Of a stretch of DNA of 64,000 nucleotides, positions 19,818 to 29,036 are shown piece after piece. Source of the stretch: Metabacillus arenae (GTDB taxonomy: Bacteria > Bacillota > Bacilli > Bacillales > Bacillaceae); NCBI RefSeq assembly GCF_014773385.1, contig NZ_JACXAI010000023.1, forward strand, positions 1 through 64,000. Reading direction: 5' to 3'. The stretch's first letter is position 1. Each line of letters begins with the position of its first letter. Made by a program: the position numbers and the translations under genes. The notes under the pieces were generated by a model. The model was not told where the DNA came from. It made no database searches and saw nothing but the letters and a program-made list of their open reading frames with translations.

Positions 19818-21119
19818 ATGCAAGGACAATTACCACGATCAATGAAAGCATTAATAGACGAGGTAAAAACATCATTCACTCATGATCCAAAAGTACAAGC
19901 GATGTTTGAAAACTGTTTTTCCAATACGTATGAAACAACAATTCGACCTCAAGATGATGGAACGACCTTTGTGATTACGGGTGACATACCTGCAATGTGG
20001 TTGAGAGATTCCGCTGCACAGGTTCGCCCGTATTTAATCCTTGCTGAATATGATGAAAAAATGGCTGACATGATTGAAGGTGTTATAAAAAAACAATTAT
20101 CCTTCATTATCCATGATCCATATGCAAATGCGTTTAACGAAGAAGCAAATGGAAAACGATATCATGATGACAAGACAGAGATGACCCCCCTTCTATGGGA
20201 ACGAAAATATGAAATTGATTCACTCTGTTATCCCATTCAGTTGTCCTATTTATTTTGGAAGTCAACCGGAAGAATATCTCAGTTTAATGAAATGTTTCAG
20301 GAAGCTGCTGAAAAAATAATTGAAATCTGGAAGACGGAGCAAAATCATGGAGAAAAATCCAACTATTTTTTTGAAAGGGATAACTGTCCCCCACAGGATA
20401 CTTTATCCCATGAGGGGAAAGGGGCCCCTGTGGGCTACACAGGAATGACCTGGAGTGGTTTTCGTCCAAGTGATGACGCTTGTCAGTATGGGTACTTAAT
20501 CCCTTCCAATATGTTTGCTGTAGTGGTCCTAAAACAATTGAAAGAAATAGCAGAAGAAGTTCTTGATGATAAAATTCTTGCAAAAAAAGCTTTTGATTTG
20601 GCGAATGAAGTTGATCAGGGTATTCAAAAATTCGGTAAAGTAGAACATCCCACTTATGGAACAATTTACGCCTACGAGACAGACGGACGTGGAAAATACA
20701 ACCTAATGGATGATGCTAATGTGCCCAGTCTTCTTGCGCTTCCTTATTTAGGTTATTGCGATGCGGAAGATCCAGTTTATCAAAATACCAGAAATTTTAT
20801 TTTAAGCTCTGATAACCCTTATTACTATCAGGGTAAGAGAGCTAAGGGGATTGGCAGTCCACATACACCTAAAGATTACATCTGGCACATTGCTCTTGCT
20901 ATTCAGGGGATGACGGCATTAACAAATGAGGAGAAAGAAGAAATTCTTGAACTGTTTAAAAGCACTGATGCAAACACGAATCTTATGCACGAAGGATTTC
21001 ATGTCGATGAACCAGAAAAGTTTACAAGACCTTGGTTTTCATGGGCCAATTCGATGTTCAGTGAATTTTTGTTAGGTAAATGTAATCTGTTTGTGAAAGG
21101 TAGTCCTTTAGCAAAGTAG
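19818..21119 (+). CDS. GH125 exo-alpha-1,6-mannosidase
   Basis: This 433-residue protein is of family GH125 (formerly DUF1237), metal-independent inverting enzymes that remove alpha-1,6-linked mannose, classically from N-glycan cores. The signature GDIPAMWLRDSAAQVRPYL lies at residues 55-73. WSGFRPSDDAC and GSPHTPKDYIWHIALAIQGM are other family landmarks. There is no signal peptide, so it acts inside the cell. It directly follows the mngB-type GH38 gene; GH38-GH125 pairing is known from Streptococcus and Clostridium N-glycan loci. A GGAAG ribosome site precedes ATG 19818. Confidence 0.93.
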   Translation: MQGQLPRSMKALIDEVKTSFTHDPKVQAMFENCFSNTYETTIRPQDDGTTFVITGDIPAMWLRDSAAQVRPYLILAEYDEKMADMIEGVIKKQLSFIIHDPYANAFNEEANGKRYHDDKTEMTPLLWERKYEIDSLCYPIQLSYLFWKSTGRISQFNEMFQEAAEKIIEIWKTEQNHGEKSNYFFERDNCPPQDTLSHEGKGAPVGYTGMTWSGFRPSDDACQYGYLIPSNMFAVVVLKQLKEIAEEVLDDKILAKKAFDLANEVDQGIQKFGKVEHPTYGTIYAYETDGRGKYNLMDDANVPSLLALPYLGYCDAEDPVYQNTRNFILSSDNPYYYQGKRAKGIGSPHTPKDYIWHIALAIQGMTALTNEEKEEILELFKSTDANTNLMHEGFHVDEPEKFTRPWFSWANSMFSEFLLGKCNLFVKGSPLAK

Positions 21120-21241
21120 CAAAAATGTCATAATGATAAACAAACATTTGTAAAAAGAAGTATATAACGACAACAATAAACTTGTGGGAAATAAGAAGCT
21201 TCATTTAAATTAATAGAAGTTTAATGGGGAGTGGACAAAAA

Positions 21242-22279
21242 ATGAATGGAACAGAACCTGTACGCGCATTTCATTTAAGATTCGGGTCACATAACTTGGT
21301 TGATCCATTCAAGGAATTTATTGAAAAGGTATTGGCCCTAAAAGGAATAAACCATTTACTTTTGGAATGTAATACGTCTTTTGTATTTGAATCATACCCA
21401 GAAGTCACTGGTGGCACATTAACAAAGCAAGATGCAAGAGAAATTGCAGCAGTTTGCAAAAATAACGGGATACGACTTATCCCATTATTCCAATGTCTTG
21501 GTCACCAAGGGTGGGGCGGAGCACGTAATTCAATACTTAAAGCGTATCCTGAATTTGATGAAACACCGCATGTACCACTTGATGCAAAATGGCCTGAAAT
21601 TTTTTGCAGAAGCTGGTGTCCGGAACATCCAGACGTTAATCAACTTGTATTTGAGCTAATGGATGAACTAATCGATGCTTTTCGTGCTGATGCATTTCAT
21701 GTTGGTATGGATGAAGTTTATGAAATGGCGGATGATAACTGCCCTCGCTGCAAAGGGAAAGATAGAGCCGATCTATTTGCAAAGGCAGTTAATGATATGT
21801 ACAGGCATTTAGTGAAAGATCGAGGTGTTGAAATGTTTATATGGGGAGATCGTTTAAATGATAGTGAAAAGATGGGCTATAACCAATGGGAAGGGGATAC
21901 GTTTGGTACACATAAAGCAATTGATCTTATCCCTAAAGATATTGTAATTATGGATTGGCATTATGAAAAATTAGATGCCTATCCTTCCATTGGGAATTTT
22001 ATTGAAAAAGGCTTCACTGTTATTCCTACCTGTTGGTTCAAAACAGATGCTGGATTGGATTTGTTAAAGGAAAGTAAACGGCAGGCTAAAGAACATGGGG
22101 CAGAAGGTAAACTGCCCGGTATGCTGGTGACATCATGGAACAACTGGGATAAAGAGTCTATCGAAAGATTTATTAATATGAATTCTAATTGTTTTGAATG
22201 TGATGAAAAATTAAACGAGCTCGATGAATTATATCGAACAATGGATGTAATAACGGAACAGTTAATGGAAAGAATGTAA
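21242..22279 (+). CDS. GH20-type beta-N-acetylhexosaminidase-like protein
   Basis: This 345-residue protein is a single TIM barrel with the GH20 catalytic pair in HVGMDEVYE (Asp157-Glu158 from ATG 21242), preceded by IPLFQCLGHQGW and followed by MDWHYE and LVTSWNNWDKES. It lacks the extra N-terminal domain of classical GH20 enzymes, as in compact exo-hexosaminidases. The upstream in-frame ATG (21224) has no ribosome site, whereas GGGGAG lies before 21242. It should release N-acetylhexosamine (GlcNAc) by substrate-assisted catalysis. Its place after GH125 suggests trimming of antennae or of the chitobiose core. Exact linkage is not visible. Confidence 0.8.
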   Translation: MNGTEPVRAFHLRFGSHNLVDPFKEFIEKVLALKGINHLLLECNTSFVFESYPEVTGGTLTKQDAREIAAVCKNNGIRLIPLFQCLGHQGWGGARNSILKAYPEFDETPHVPLDAKWPEIFCRSWCPEHPDVNQLVFELMDELIDAFRADAFHVGMDEVYEMADDNCPRCKGKDRADLFAKAVNDMYRHLVKDRGVEMFIWGDRLNDSEKMGYNQWEGDTFGTHKAIDLIPKDIVIMDWHYEKLDAYPSIGNFIEKGFTVIPTCWFKTDAGLDLLKESKRQAKEHGAEGKLPGMLVTSWNNWDKESIERFINMNSNCFECDEKLNELDELYRTMDVITEQLMERM

Positions 22280-22305
22280 ATCTACTAAATTAGAGGTGGA
22301 GAAAA

Positions 22306-23178
22306 GTGAAAGTAGGATTAAGTACGTATAGTTTACTAGAAGCAGTAAAATCAGGAGAAATGGATGTATTAGATGTTGTCGAGTGGATTGCCGACAATGG
22401 TGGGGAACATATGGAAATTGTTCCTTATGGATTTACTTTAGTAGATAATTTGGAACTAGCAGATAAAGTGCGAGAAAAAGCAAAACAGGTTGGTATCGAA
22501 CTATCAAACTATTCAATGCCAGCAAATTTTGTCCAAGCTACAAAGGAAGAATTTGAAGCAGAGGTTGCACGATTAAAGGAACATGTAAATCTTTTAGACC
22601 GGATGGGCATCAAACATATGCGCCATGATGTCACTGCATTTACATTACCACATGAGAAAATGACGATTCAATATTTTGAAAATAGCCTGCCGCAAATCAT
22701 CGAAGGAAGCCGCCGTATCGCTGACTATGCAGCAAAATTCGGGATTACCTCGACCATTGAAAATCATGGAGTGGCTGTACAGCATAGTGATCGGGTCCAG
22801 CGCGTCCTGCAAGAAGTGGATAGACCGAACTTTAAAACGACATTGGATATAGGGAATTTCATGTGTGTAGACGAAAACCCTATTGTAGGTGTAAAGAAGA
22901 ACCTTCCGTATGCATCTCTTGTTCATTTTAAGGATTTTTATTTCCGTCCTTATTATGAAGATCCAGGTGCAGGAAAATGGTTTAAAACGTCTAATGGTAA
23001 TTTTTTAAGAGGTGCAATTGTTGGACAAGGTGATATTGAAATAAGAGAAATTGTTAAACTTATTAAAGATTCCGGTTATGACGGTTATATAACATTGGAA
23101 TTTGAAGGAATGGAAGAATGCAGAGAAGCTTGTAAAATTGGCATGGATAATCTAAGACGTTTCTGGGATAAAGCATAA
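22306..23178 (+). CDS. Sugar phosphate isomerase/epimerase family TIM barrel
   Basis: This 290-residue protein of the xylose isomerase-like TIM barrel family starts with GTG at 22306 behind AGAGGTGGAG. Metal-site residues typical of the family can be seen: TIENHG, TLDIGNF with the metal-binding Asp, LVHFKDF and YITLEFEG. Members isomerise or epimerise free or modified sugars. In this operon it probably processes a sugar released by the glycosidases, perhaps together with the Gfo/Idh oxidoreductase at 24828. The substrate is not deducible. A remnant of a second copy of its C-terminus is at 24723-24806. Confidence 0.8.
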   Translation: MKVGLSTYSLLEAVKSGEMDVLDVVEWIADNGGEHMEIVPYGFTLVDNLELADKVREKAKQVGIELSNYSMPANFVQATKEEFEAEVARLKEHVNLLDRMGIKHMRHDVTAFTLPHEKMTIQYFENSLPQIIEGSRRIADYAAKFGITSTIENHGVAVQHSDRVQRVLQEVDRPNFKTTLDIGNFMCVDENPIVGVKKNLPYASLVHFKDFYFRPYYEDPGAGKWFKTSNGNFLRGAIVGQGDIEIREIVKLIKDSGYDGYITLEFEGMEECREACKIGMDNLRRFWDKA

Positions 23179-23246
23179 TTCCTATAAAGTAATTTTTTAA
23201 GATTGAAATTATCATAGAGAAGTTAAAGTTGAAAAGGGATGAAAAT

Positions 23247-24623
23247 ATGACGATAGAATCGAAAGACCAAGAAGTAAATCATGGTGTCCATAATTATAGT
23301 GCTGAAGAAAAATGGTTCAAACCGAAAGACCCAGTGATTTTGGAACGACTCGAATGGTTTAAGGACCAAAAACTAGCCTTGATGATGCACTGGGGGCCTT
23401 ATTCTCAACTTGGAGTTGTGGAATCATGGGCTCTAAGTGATAAGGATAGCGATTGGTCACGTACGGACATTGACTGGGAAGAAGATGGTGAGGAATTTAA
23501 GCGACAATATTTCGATCTAAATAAAACATTTAACCCGGTTCGATTTCAACCTGAAGTTTGGGCTGACCTAGCCGCAGAGGGTGGTTTTAAATATTTCATT
23601 TTCACGACGAAACATCATGATGGCTTTAGTATGTGGGACACGAAAGAGACCGATTACCGTATTACTTCATCAGAATGTCCTTTTCACAATCATAAGTATG
23701 CTGATATATGCAAGCATGTTTTTGATGCTTTTCGTGAAAAGGGCTTGGGGATTGCAGCATATTTTTCTAAGGCAGATTGGAATACACCATACTATTGGGC
23801 TCCCGGCATGGATCGCGGCAAGGAGATGTGGCGCGGTCCTTCATATGATCCTGATGAATACCCATGGTTATGGGAAAAGTTTGTGACCTTTACCCATAAT
23901 CAAATTATGGAATTAATGTCCAAATATGGCCGTATTGATGTGTTGTGGTTAGATGCAGGTTGGGTCGGTAAAGGGAAACAGGACATTCGCCTCGGAGAAG
24001 TGGTGGAAAAAGCCCGTGAAATACAGCCTTGGTTGCTTACAGCTGACCGTACCATAGGCGGGGAGTTTGAAAACTATATTACTCCTGAACAGACGATTCC
24101 AGAAAGTCCGATGAGTGTACCATGGGAAAGTTGTATAACGATGGGGACTTCTTTTTCCTTTAAATATGAGGATAATTATAAGTCTACACGTGAAATTATA
24201 CACACGTTGATTGAAATCATATCTAAAGGTGGAAATCTTGCATTAAATGTAGCACCTCAACCTGACGGACGTTTACCTGAGGGAGCAATTAAAAGGATAA
24301 AAGAGCTGGGCGTTTGGTTGAAAGTTTATGGTGAAGCCGTTTATGGCACACGTATTTGTGCACCATATTTCAAAGATGGCTTCGCTTTTACAAAAAAAGG
24401 TGAAACAGCTTACTGTTTCCGATTATATCAAGGCGAGGATGTTCGTTATAAGGATGAATATGTTTACATCCCTTATACTGAAAAGGTTCGTCGTATAGAC
24501 ATGCTAGGCTGGGAAGGAAATCTTGAATTTAGCCAAACCGAGGAAGGAATATCTGTAAGAATGCCAACATTGGAGGAAAAGCAAGAAAAGACTCCAATCG
24601 CTCATGTATTTAGGTTAAGATAA
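23247..24623 (+). CDS. GH29 alpha-L-fucosidase (intact)
   Basis: This 458-residue cytoplasmic alpha-L-fucosidase carries KLALMMHWGPYSQLG near the N-terminus, TTKHHDGFSMWDTKETDYRI, and the nucleophile motif VLWLDAGW with Asp236 from ATG 23247. That ATG is preferred to the TTG at 23229 because AAAGGG lies between them. GNLALNVAPQPDGRLPEGAI is the conserved end of the catalytic barrel, and a small beta domain follows. It differs clearly from the frameshifted GH29 at 10366, so the two probably had different linkage specificities (for example core versus antennary fucose). This copy keeps fucosidase activity in the cell. Confidence 0.92.
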   Translation: MTIESKDQEVNHGVHNYSAEEKWFKPKDPVILERLEWFKDQKLALMMHWGPYSQLGVVESWALSDKDSDWSRTDIDWEEDGEEFKRQYFDLNKTFNPVRFQPEVWADLAAEGGFKYFIFTTKHHDGFSMWDTKETDYRITSSECPFHNHKYADICKHVFDAFREKGLGIAAYFSKADWNTPYYWAPGMDRGKEMWRGPSYDPDEYPWLWEKFVTFTHNQIMELMSKYGRIDVLWLDAGWVGKGKQDIRLGEVVEKAREIQPWLLTADRTIGGEFENYITPEQTIPESPMSVPWESCITMGTSFSFKYEDNYKSTREIIHTLIEIISKGGNLALNVAPQPDGRLPEGAIKRIKELGVWLKVYGEAVYGTRICAPYFKDGFAFTKKGETAYCFRLYQGEDVRYKDEYVYIPYTEKVRRIDMLGWEGNLEFSQTEEGISVRMPTLEEKQEKTPIAHVFRLR

Positions 24624-24683
24624 CCAATCATGGTTTATTAGTATAAAGAACGGAAAGCATTACCATAAAATGGGGGAATTATA

Positions 24684-24806
24684 GTGAAAAGAGGTGTAGG
24701 AATTGTTAAAAGTAGCAGGGGTAGGAAGTTTGAGGGCTTAGAGGAATGTAAGCAAGAATCTAAAATCGGCATGGACAATGTTAAAAGAATTTGGGAAGAA
24801 CTTTAA
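24684..24806 (+). pseudogene. Deletion scar with isomerase C-terminal remnant
   Basis: From 24723 the frame reads KFEGLEECKQESKIGMDNVK and ends RIWEEL. This matches the end of the isomerase at 22306 (EFEGMEECREACKIGMDNLR, ending FWDKA). Just upstream, in another frame, a TTG at 24702 reads MLKVAGVGS, which looks like the start of a Gfo/Idh-type NAD-binding protein. The simplest reading is that a deletion joined the start of one gene to the end of another isomerase copy. It is unlikely to make a useful protein. Confidence 0.65.
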
Positions 24807-24827
24807 AAGGGAAAGGAGTTAACAAAA

Positions 24828-25892
24828 ATGGGGAAAATAAAAATTGGTGTAATTGGAGCCGGATCAATTTCTGAAATGCACTTTGAATCCTATAAAAATA
24901 ATAACGATGTTGAAATCTATGCTGTTTGTGATATTAATGAACAAAGAGCACAGGAAAAAGCAGAGAAATATGGAGCCCTGAAATATTATAAAAACTATCA
25001 GGATTTGCTAGGAGATTCAGAAGTTGATGCTGTCAGTATTTGTACATGGAATAACTCACATGCGGAAATTTCAATTGCTGCATTACATGCGGGGAAGCAT
25101 GTTTTAGTTGAAAAACCATTATGTAAAACAATTGAAGAAGCTTATGGAATAGAAAAAGCTGTAAAGGAAAATAGCGAAAAAGTATTTCAAATAGGTTTCG
25201 TTCGCCGATTTGGCACAAATACTCAAGTATTAAAGAATTTCATTGACTCGGGTGATCTTGGCGAAATTTATTATGCAAAGGCATCCTGCATTAGAGCCCT
25301 AGGTAATCCTGGGGGATGGTTTGCTGATAAGGAAAGATCAGGCGGCGGACCTTTAATCGACATAGGTATTCACGTTATTGACCTGTGCTGGTATTTAATG
25401 GGGAAGCCGAAAGTCAAATCAATCAGCGGCAACACCTACAATAAATTAGGAAACCGCTCAAATATTGAAAACAAATCATTCTACAAAGCAGCAGATTATG
25501 ATCCTGACAAGAATACGGTTGAAGACTTAGCAAATGCCATTATCCGATTTGATAATGGAGCCTCTTTAATGGTCGATGTCAGTTTCACTCTCCATGCAAA
25601 GGAAGAATCAATTGCTGTAAACCTATATGGTGACAAAGGTGGTGCAGAAATCGAACCGCGACTTCAAATTGTAACAGAAAAAAATAATACGATATTAAAT
25701 TCTACACCACAAATTGATGCACTATCATTTGATTTTAATAAAGGATTCCAAAATGAAATTGATCATTTTGTAACATGTATCAAAGGTGAAGCCGAAACAA
25801 TTAGTACTGTTCAAGACGGTGTAGAAATGATGAAAATATTGGTCGGGGTTTATGAATCTAGTGAAAAAGGAGCAGAGATTTCCTTTGATTAG
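24828..25892 (+). CDS. Gfo/Idh/MocA family NAD(P)-dependent oxidoreductase
   Basis: This 354-residue oxidoreductase has a Rossmann fold at the start (IGVIGAGSISEMHF) and the family's VEKPLCKT motif with the catalytic Lys. GGPLIDIGIHVIDLCWYLMG carries the conserved Asp/His region of the second domain. Members oxidise or reduce sugar hydroxyls (for example inositol dehydrogenase, glucose-fructose oxidoreductase). Ribosome site AAAGGAG precedes ATG 24828. It is the last gene before a terminator at 26009, closing the glycan locus. Together with the isomerase it may handle an unusual released sugar, but the substrate is unknown. Confidence 0.85.
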   Translation: MGKIKIGVIGAGSISEMHFESYKNNNDVEIYAVCDINEQRAQEKAEKYGALKYYKNYQDLLGDSEVDAVSICTWNNSHAEISIAALHAGKHVLVEKPLCKTIEEAYGIEKAVKENSEKVFQIGFVRRFGTNTQVLKNFIDSGDLGEIYYAKASCIRALGNPGGWFADKERSGGGPLIDIGIHVIDLCWYLMGKPKVKSISGNTYNKLGNRSNIENKSFYKAADYDPDKNTVEDLANAIIRFDNGASLMVDVSFTLHAKEESIAVNLYGDKGGAEIEPRLQIVTEKNNTILNSTPQIDALSFDFNKGFQNEIDHFVTCIKGEAETISTVQDGVEMMKILVGVYESSEKGAEISFD

Positions 25893-26008
25893 CAAGTGAA
25901 GGGAGGCCCATTGTTCATGCTGTCGAAAAAGGGAAATTATGCTTTGCTTTCTAGATCTTATTATGGGTTGCATTTTAATAGGTAAACAACAGCTGTTTTG
26001 ATTAAAAG

Positions 26009-26049
26009 AGAATGCCGATCTTTTCTATAGAAAGACCGCATTCTTTTTT
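26009..26049 (+). terminator. Intrinsic terminator ending the glycan locus
   Basis: AGAATGC (26009-26015) pairs with GCATTCT (26038-26044), with an inner CTTT/GAAAG stem, followed by six T. It closes the operon after the oxidoreductase gene. Confidence 0.75.
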
Positions 26050-26265
26050 GTTATTTGTGAAAGTTTTTGGTGAATAATCAATATTGCAATTTTTGAAGAT
26101 ATAATTGAAATTTCGAAGATAAATATGGGAAATCGAAGATGGGTTTGAAAAGTGATGGTTGCGTATGAACTAAAGAAAAGAAAAACAAGGGAAACATCCT
26201 GAAACCTATTCAAAAAAGGTATCAATAAGTATTTTATAATTATTTATTTCATTTCCTAATGAAAT
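26050..26265. other. Gene-free AT-rich stretch
   Basis: Nothing coding is supported here. The run is AT-rich with repeats of 'gaagat' (26092-26142) and leads into the Rex-controlled promoter. Confidence 0.4.
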
Positions 26266-26368
26266 ATGTGAAAAACTTCACAAAATCTATTGCATTCTAA
26301 ACAGAAAAGATTATAATAAAGATAAGGAATGTGAAATACTTCACATATAATTGTGAAGTATTTCACAA
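26266..26368 (+). promoter_or_regulatory. Promoter with three Rex (redox repressor) operators
   Basis: Three close matches to the Rex operator (TTGTGAAnnnnTTCACAA) are seen: ATGTGAAAAACTTCACAA at 26266-26283, TGTGAAATACTTCACA at 26330-26345 and TTGTGAAGTATTTCACAA at 26351-26368. A promoter TTGCAT (26290-26295), 16 bp, TATAAT (26312-26317) lies between the first and second. Rex senses the NADH/NAD+ ratio, so the downstream NADH oxidase should be switched on when NADH rises. Confidence 0.85.
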
Positions 26369-26393
26369 ACAAATTACAGGAGGCCATTTAACT

Positions 26394-27728
26394 ATGAAAA
26401 TCATTGTTATCGGCTGCACTCATGCTGGTACAGCAGCAGTTTCAAATATGAAAAGCTTATATCCTGACGCTGAAATTACAGTATTCGAAAAAAATGATAA
26501 TGTTTCATTTTTGTCATGTGGAATTGCCTTGTATGTTGGCGGAGTAGTCGAAAAAGCAGAAAGTTTATTTTATTCTTCTCCAGAACAATTAGCCGAACTC
26601 GGAATCACTATGAAAATGAATCATGAGGTTATCCAGATTGATCGCACTAATAAGACAATAGGTGCTCGAAATTTAATGACAGATGAAGTGATAGAGGCTT
26701 CTTATGATAAATTAGTCATGTCAACAGGTTCATGGCCAGTCATCCCTCCGATTGAAGGCATCCGATTAAACAACATATTGCTCTCTAAAAATTATCAGCA
26801 TGCAAACACCATTATTGAAAAAGCTAAGCATGCAAACAAAATAACAGTTGTTGGAGCAGGCTATATCGGGATCGAGCTAGTCGAAGCATTTCAGCATTAT
26901 GGGAAAGACGTCACCTTAATCGACGGTGAAGAAAGAATCCTAAATAAATACCTTGACCCAGAATTTACAGATGTGATTGAAAGCAACTTATCTTCTAAGG
27001 GGATTTCGCTGGCATTAGGACAAACGGTTACGAAGTTCGAAGGTCAAGACGGACATGTATCAAAAGTTATTACAACTAAAGACGAGTATGAAACTGACCT
27101 TGTCATTCTTTGTATCGGCTTTAAACCGAACACAGAGCTTTTAAAAGGGCAAGTAGATATGCTTGAAAACGGAGCAATAGTCGTAGATGAATATATGAGG
27201 ACAAGTGACAAAGATATTTTTGCTGCAGGAGACAGCTGTGCGATTACCTATAATCCCACTAAAAAGCCCGCCTACATCCCGCTGGCAACAAACGCGGTTA
27301 GAATGGGCACATTAGTTGCAAAAAACATTATGGAACCAACCATTCGCTACATGGGTACACAAGGTACTTCCGGTATTAAACTATACAATTTAAACATCGC
27401 ATCTACTGGTGTAACAGAGACATCAGCTTCCTTTTTAAATATGAATGTGAAATCTATCACAATCAAAGAAAATGACCGCCCAGAATTTATGCCAGACTTC
27501 CATGAAGTTACATTGAAAGTCGTATTTGAAGAAAATACGCACCGAATCGTCGGCGCACAGGTCATGTCAGAAGTCGATGTTACACAAGCTGTCAACACAT
27601 TGTCAGTCTGTATTCAAAACGAAATGACCATTGACGAACTAGGTTTTGTCGACTTCTTCTTCCAGCCGCATTACAACAAACCATGGAACTTCTTAAACCA
27701 AGCTGGTTTGCAGGCGATTGGTTCTTAA
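26394..27728 (+). CDS. nox: NADH oxidase / CoA-disulfide reductase family flavoprotein
   Basis: This 444-residue FAD-dependent pyridine-nucleotide-disulfide reductase has an N-terminal FAD motif, IVIGCTHAGTAAV, and the redox-active Cys42 in FLSCGIALYVGG, which is the position used by water-forming NADH oxidases and CoA-disulfide reductases. The NAD-binding motif VVGAGYIGIELVEAF follows at about 154, then DIFAAGDSCA for FAD and a C-terminal dimerisation domain. The start is ATG 26394 behind TACAGGAGG; the upstream ATG at 26331 lies inside a Rex operator. The Rex sites favour an NADH-oxidising role that regenerates NAD+ with oxygen. CoA-disulfide reductase activity remains possible. Confidence 0.88.
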   Translation: MKIIVIGCTHAGTAAVSNMKSLYPDAEITVFEKNDNVSFLSCGIALYVGGVVEKAESLFYSSPEQLAELGITMKMNHEVIQIDRTNKTIGARNLMTDEVIEASYDKLVMSTGSWPVIPPIEGIRLNNILLSKNYQHANTIIEKAKHANKITVVGAGYIGIELVEAFQHYGKDVTLIDGEERILNKYLDPEFTDVIESNLSSKGISLALGQTVTKFEGQDGHVSKVITTKDEYETDLVILCIGFKPNTELLKGQVDMLENGAIVVDEYMRTSDKDIFAAGDSCAITYNPTKKPAYIPLATNAVRMGTLVAKNIMEPTIRYMGTQGTSGIKLYNLNIASTGVTETSASFLNMNVKSITIKENDRPEFMPDFHEVTLKVVFEENTHRIVGAQVMSEVDVTQAVNTLSVCIQNEMTIDELGFVDFFFQPHYNKPWNFLNQAGLQAIGS

Positions 27729-27734
27729 TGATTG

Positions 27735-27764
27735 AAAAAGGCAAGGGAAGACCCTGCCTTTTTT
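27735..27764 (+). terminator. Intrinsic terminator after nox
   Basis: A stem GGCAaGGG / CCCtGCC flanked by A and T runs (AAAAAGG ... CCTTTTTT) follows the stop codon within a few bases. The rest of the interval up to 28050 holds nothing I can identify. Confidence 0.75.
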
Positions 27765-28050
27765 CTTTTGATAGATCCAACTTGCTTGTACCTTTATCAG
27801 TTAAGATACGAGGGACAGTAACAAATTCGGAGATCCGGTATTTAATGGTGTTATATCGCTCATAATTCGAACTCTAATGGTAGTGTTGACTCGAAAAGCC
27901 GGGAATTCTCCTCATAAAAGGAGTTAATGTGAGAGAAATCTGACAGTTAGCTCATAAATCCAAAGGTTACACAAATACCACCCCATCAATACAGTCATTT
28001 GCAGCACCTGTCTTTTCACACTAATCACTACATGAACGCCAAATAAATCA

Positions 28051-28782
28051 TCATTCCCGAAACCGAGATTCATCAAACGGCAATGAAGAAGGAACAGAAA
28101 CGACTTCTTTTTCGGGATACCTTAAAGCAGACAATTTATTTCCGAATACGGAGCCTGTATCAATGTTTACCGTATTACCAACAAACCGAGCTTCTTTAAC
28201 CGGTGTATGTCCATAAACGATCAACGGCTCCCCCTTGTATTCCAATGCCCAATCCCTTCTTTCCGGCCTGCCATTCTCAAGGGTTTTTCCGGTAATATCT
28301 CCATAAAGCACGAATGTTTTTATCTTTTTTCCCTGCTTTCCTATGTAATCCTGACGGATCCCCGCATGGGCAATGACTAGCCTTCCCTCGTCCAACACAT
28401 GATATAAAGGAGAACTTTCATATAAATGGATAAAATCTGCGGAGATTTTCTTCCTGTTAGCTTGAGATAAAGCATTGAATTCAGCTACAGTTGTCTCTAA
28501 ACCATGCTTGTGCTGAACCTTGTTTCCTAAAAAGAAACGGTACAGCTTATTGCAATGATTTCCTGGAACATAGTAGCCATGCTCTGACTTAATAATTTTT
28601 ACAACAGCTTCAACAACTTTTAACGACTCAGGTCCGCGGTCAGTCAGGTCACCAACAAAAGCAAGCCTTCTGTTCATTGAATGAACCGGTACACCGCTGT
28701 CCCAATTGTAACCAAGCTTATTTGTAAGCTGATAAAATTCATGAAAGCAGCCATGAATATCACCGATTATATCTAGTTTCAC
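28051..28782 (-). CDS. prpE: PrpE-like bis(5'-nucleosyl)-tetraphosphatase / phosphatase
   Basis: This 243-residue metallophosphoesterase of the PPP/ApaH-like family, on the minus strand, starts with GTG (28780-28782) behind AAGGAGT. The metal-binding motifs are in order: GDIHG (residues 7-11), [12 protein letters not shown], and later a conserved AHAG and YGHTP. B. subtilis PrpE cleaves Ap4A-type dinucleotides and has phosphatase activity linked to spore germination. It neighbours a yjbQ-like gene as in B. subtilis, which supports the name. Confidence 0.88.
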   Translation of the reverse strand: MKLDIIGDIHGCFHEFYQLTNKLGYNWDSGVPVHSMNRRLAFVGDLTDRGPESLKVVEAVVKIIKSEHGYYVPGNHCNKLYRFFLGNKVQHKHGLETTVAEFNALSQANRKKISADFIHLYESSPLYHVLDEGRLVIAHAGIRQDYIGKQGKKIKTFVLYGDITGKTLENGRPERRDWALEYKGEPLIVYGHTPVKEARFVGNTVNIDTGSVFGNKLSALRYPEKEVVSVPSSLPFDESRFRE

Positions 28783-29036
28783 TACAGTAACTCCTTCCGT
28801 CCATTTAATCTATTGATAAAACTTAACATATATTTAAAGAAAAAATTCAGCCTTTGGTGGTACCCTATATAAAGTTCCCCATTTCTAAAAAATCAAAAAG
28901 GTGTTTTTCTTCATTTTAAATTAAAAAGATGCTAAAATCCTAAATATGTTTTCAAAAGTAATGAAAATCACGAGCCAATATTAATAATGGGCGATATACC
29001 AAAAAGCTTCTAGTGAGAAGTGAGGAGGTTTATAAA

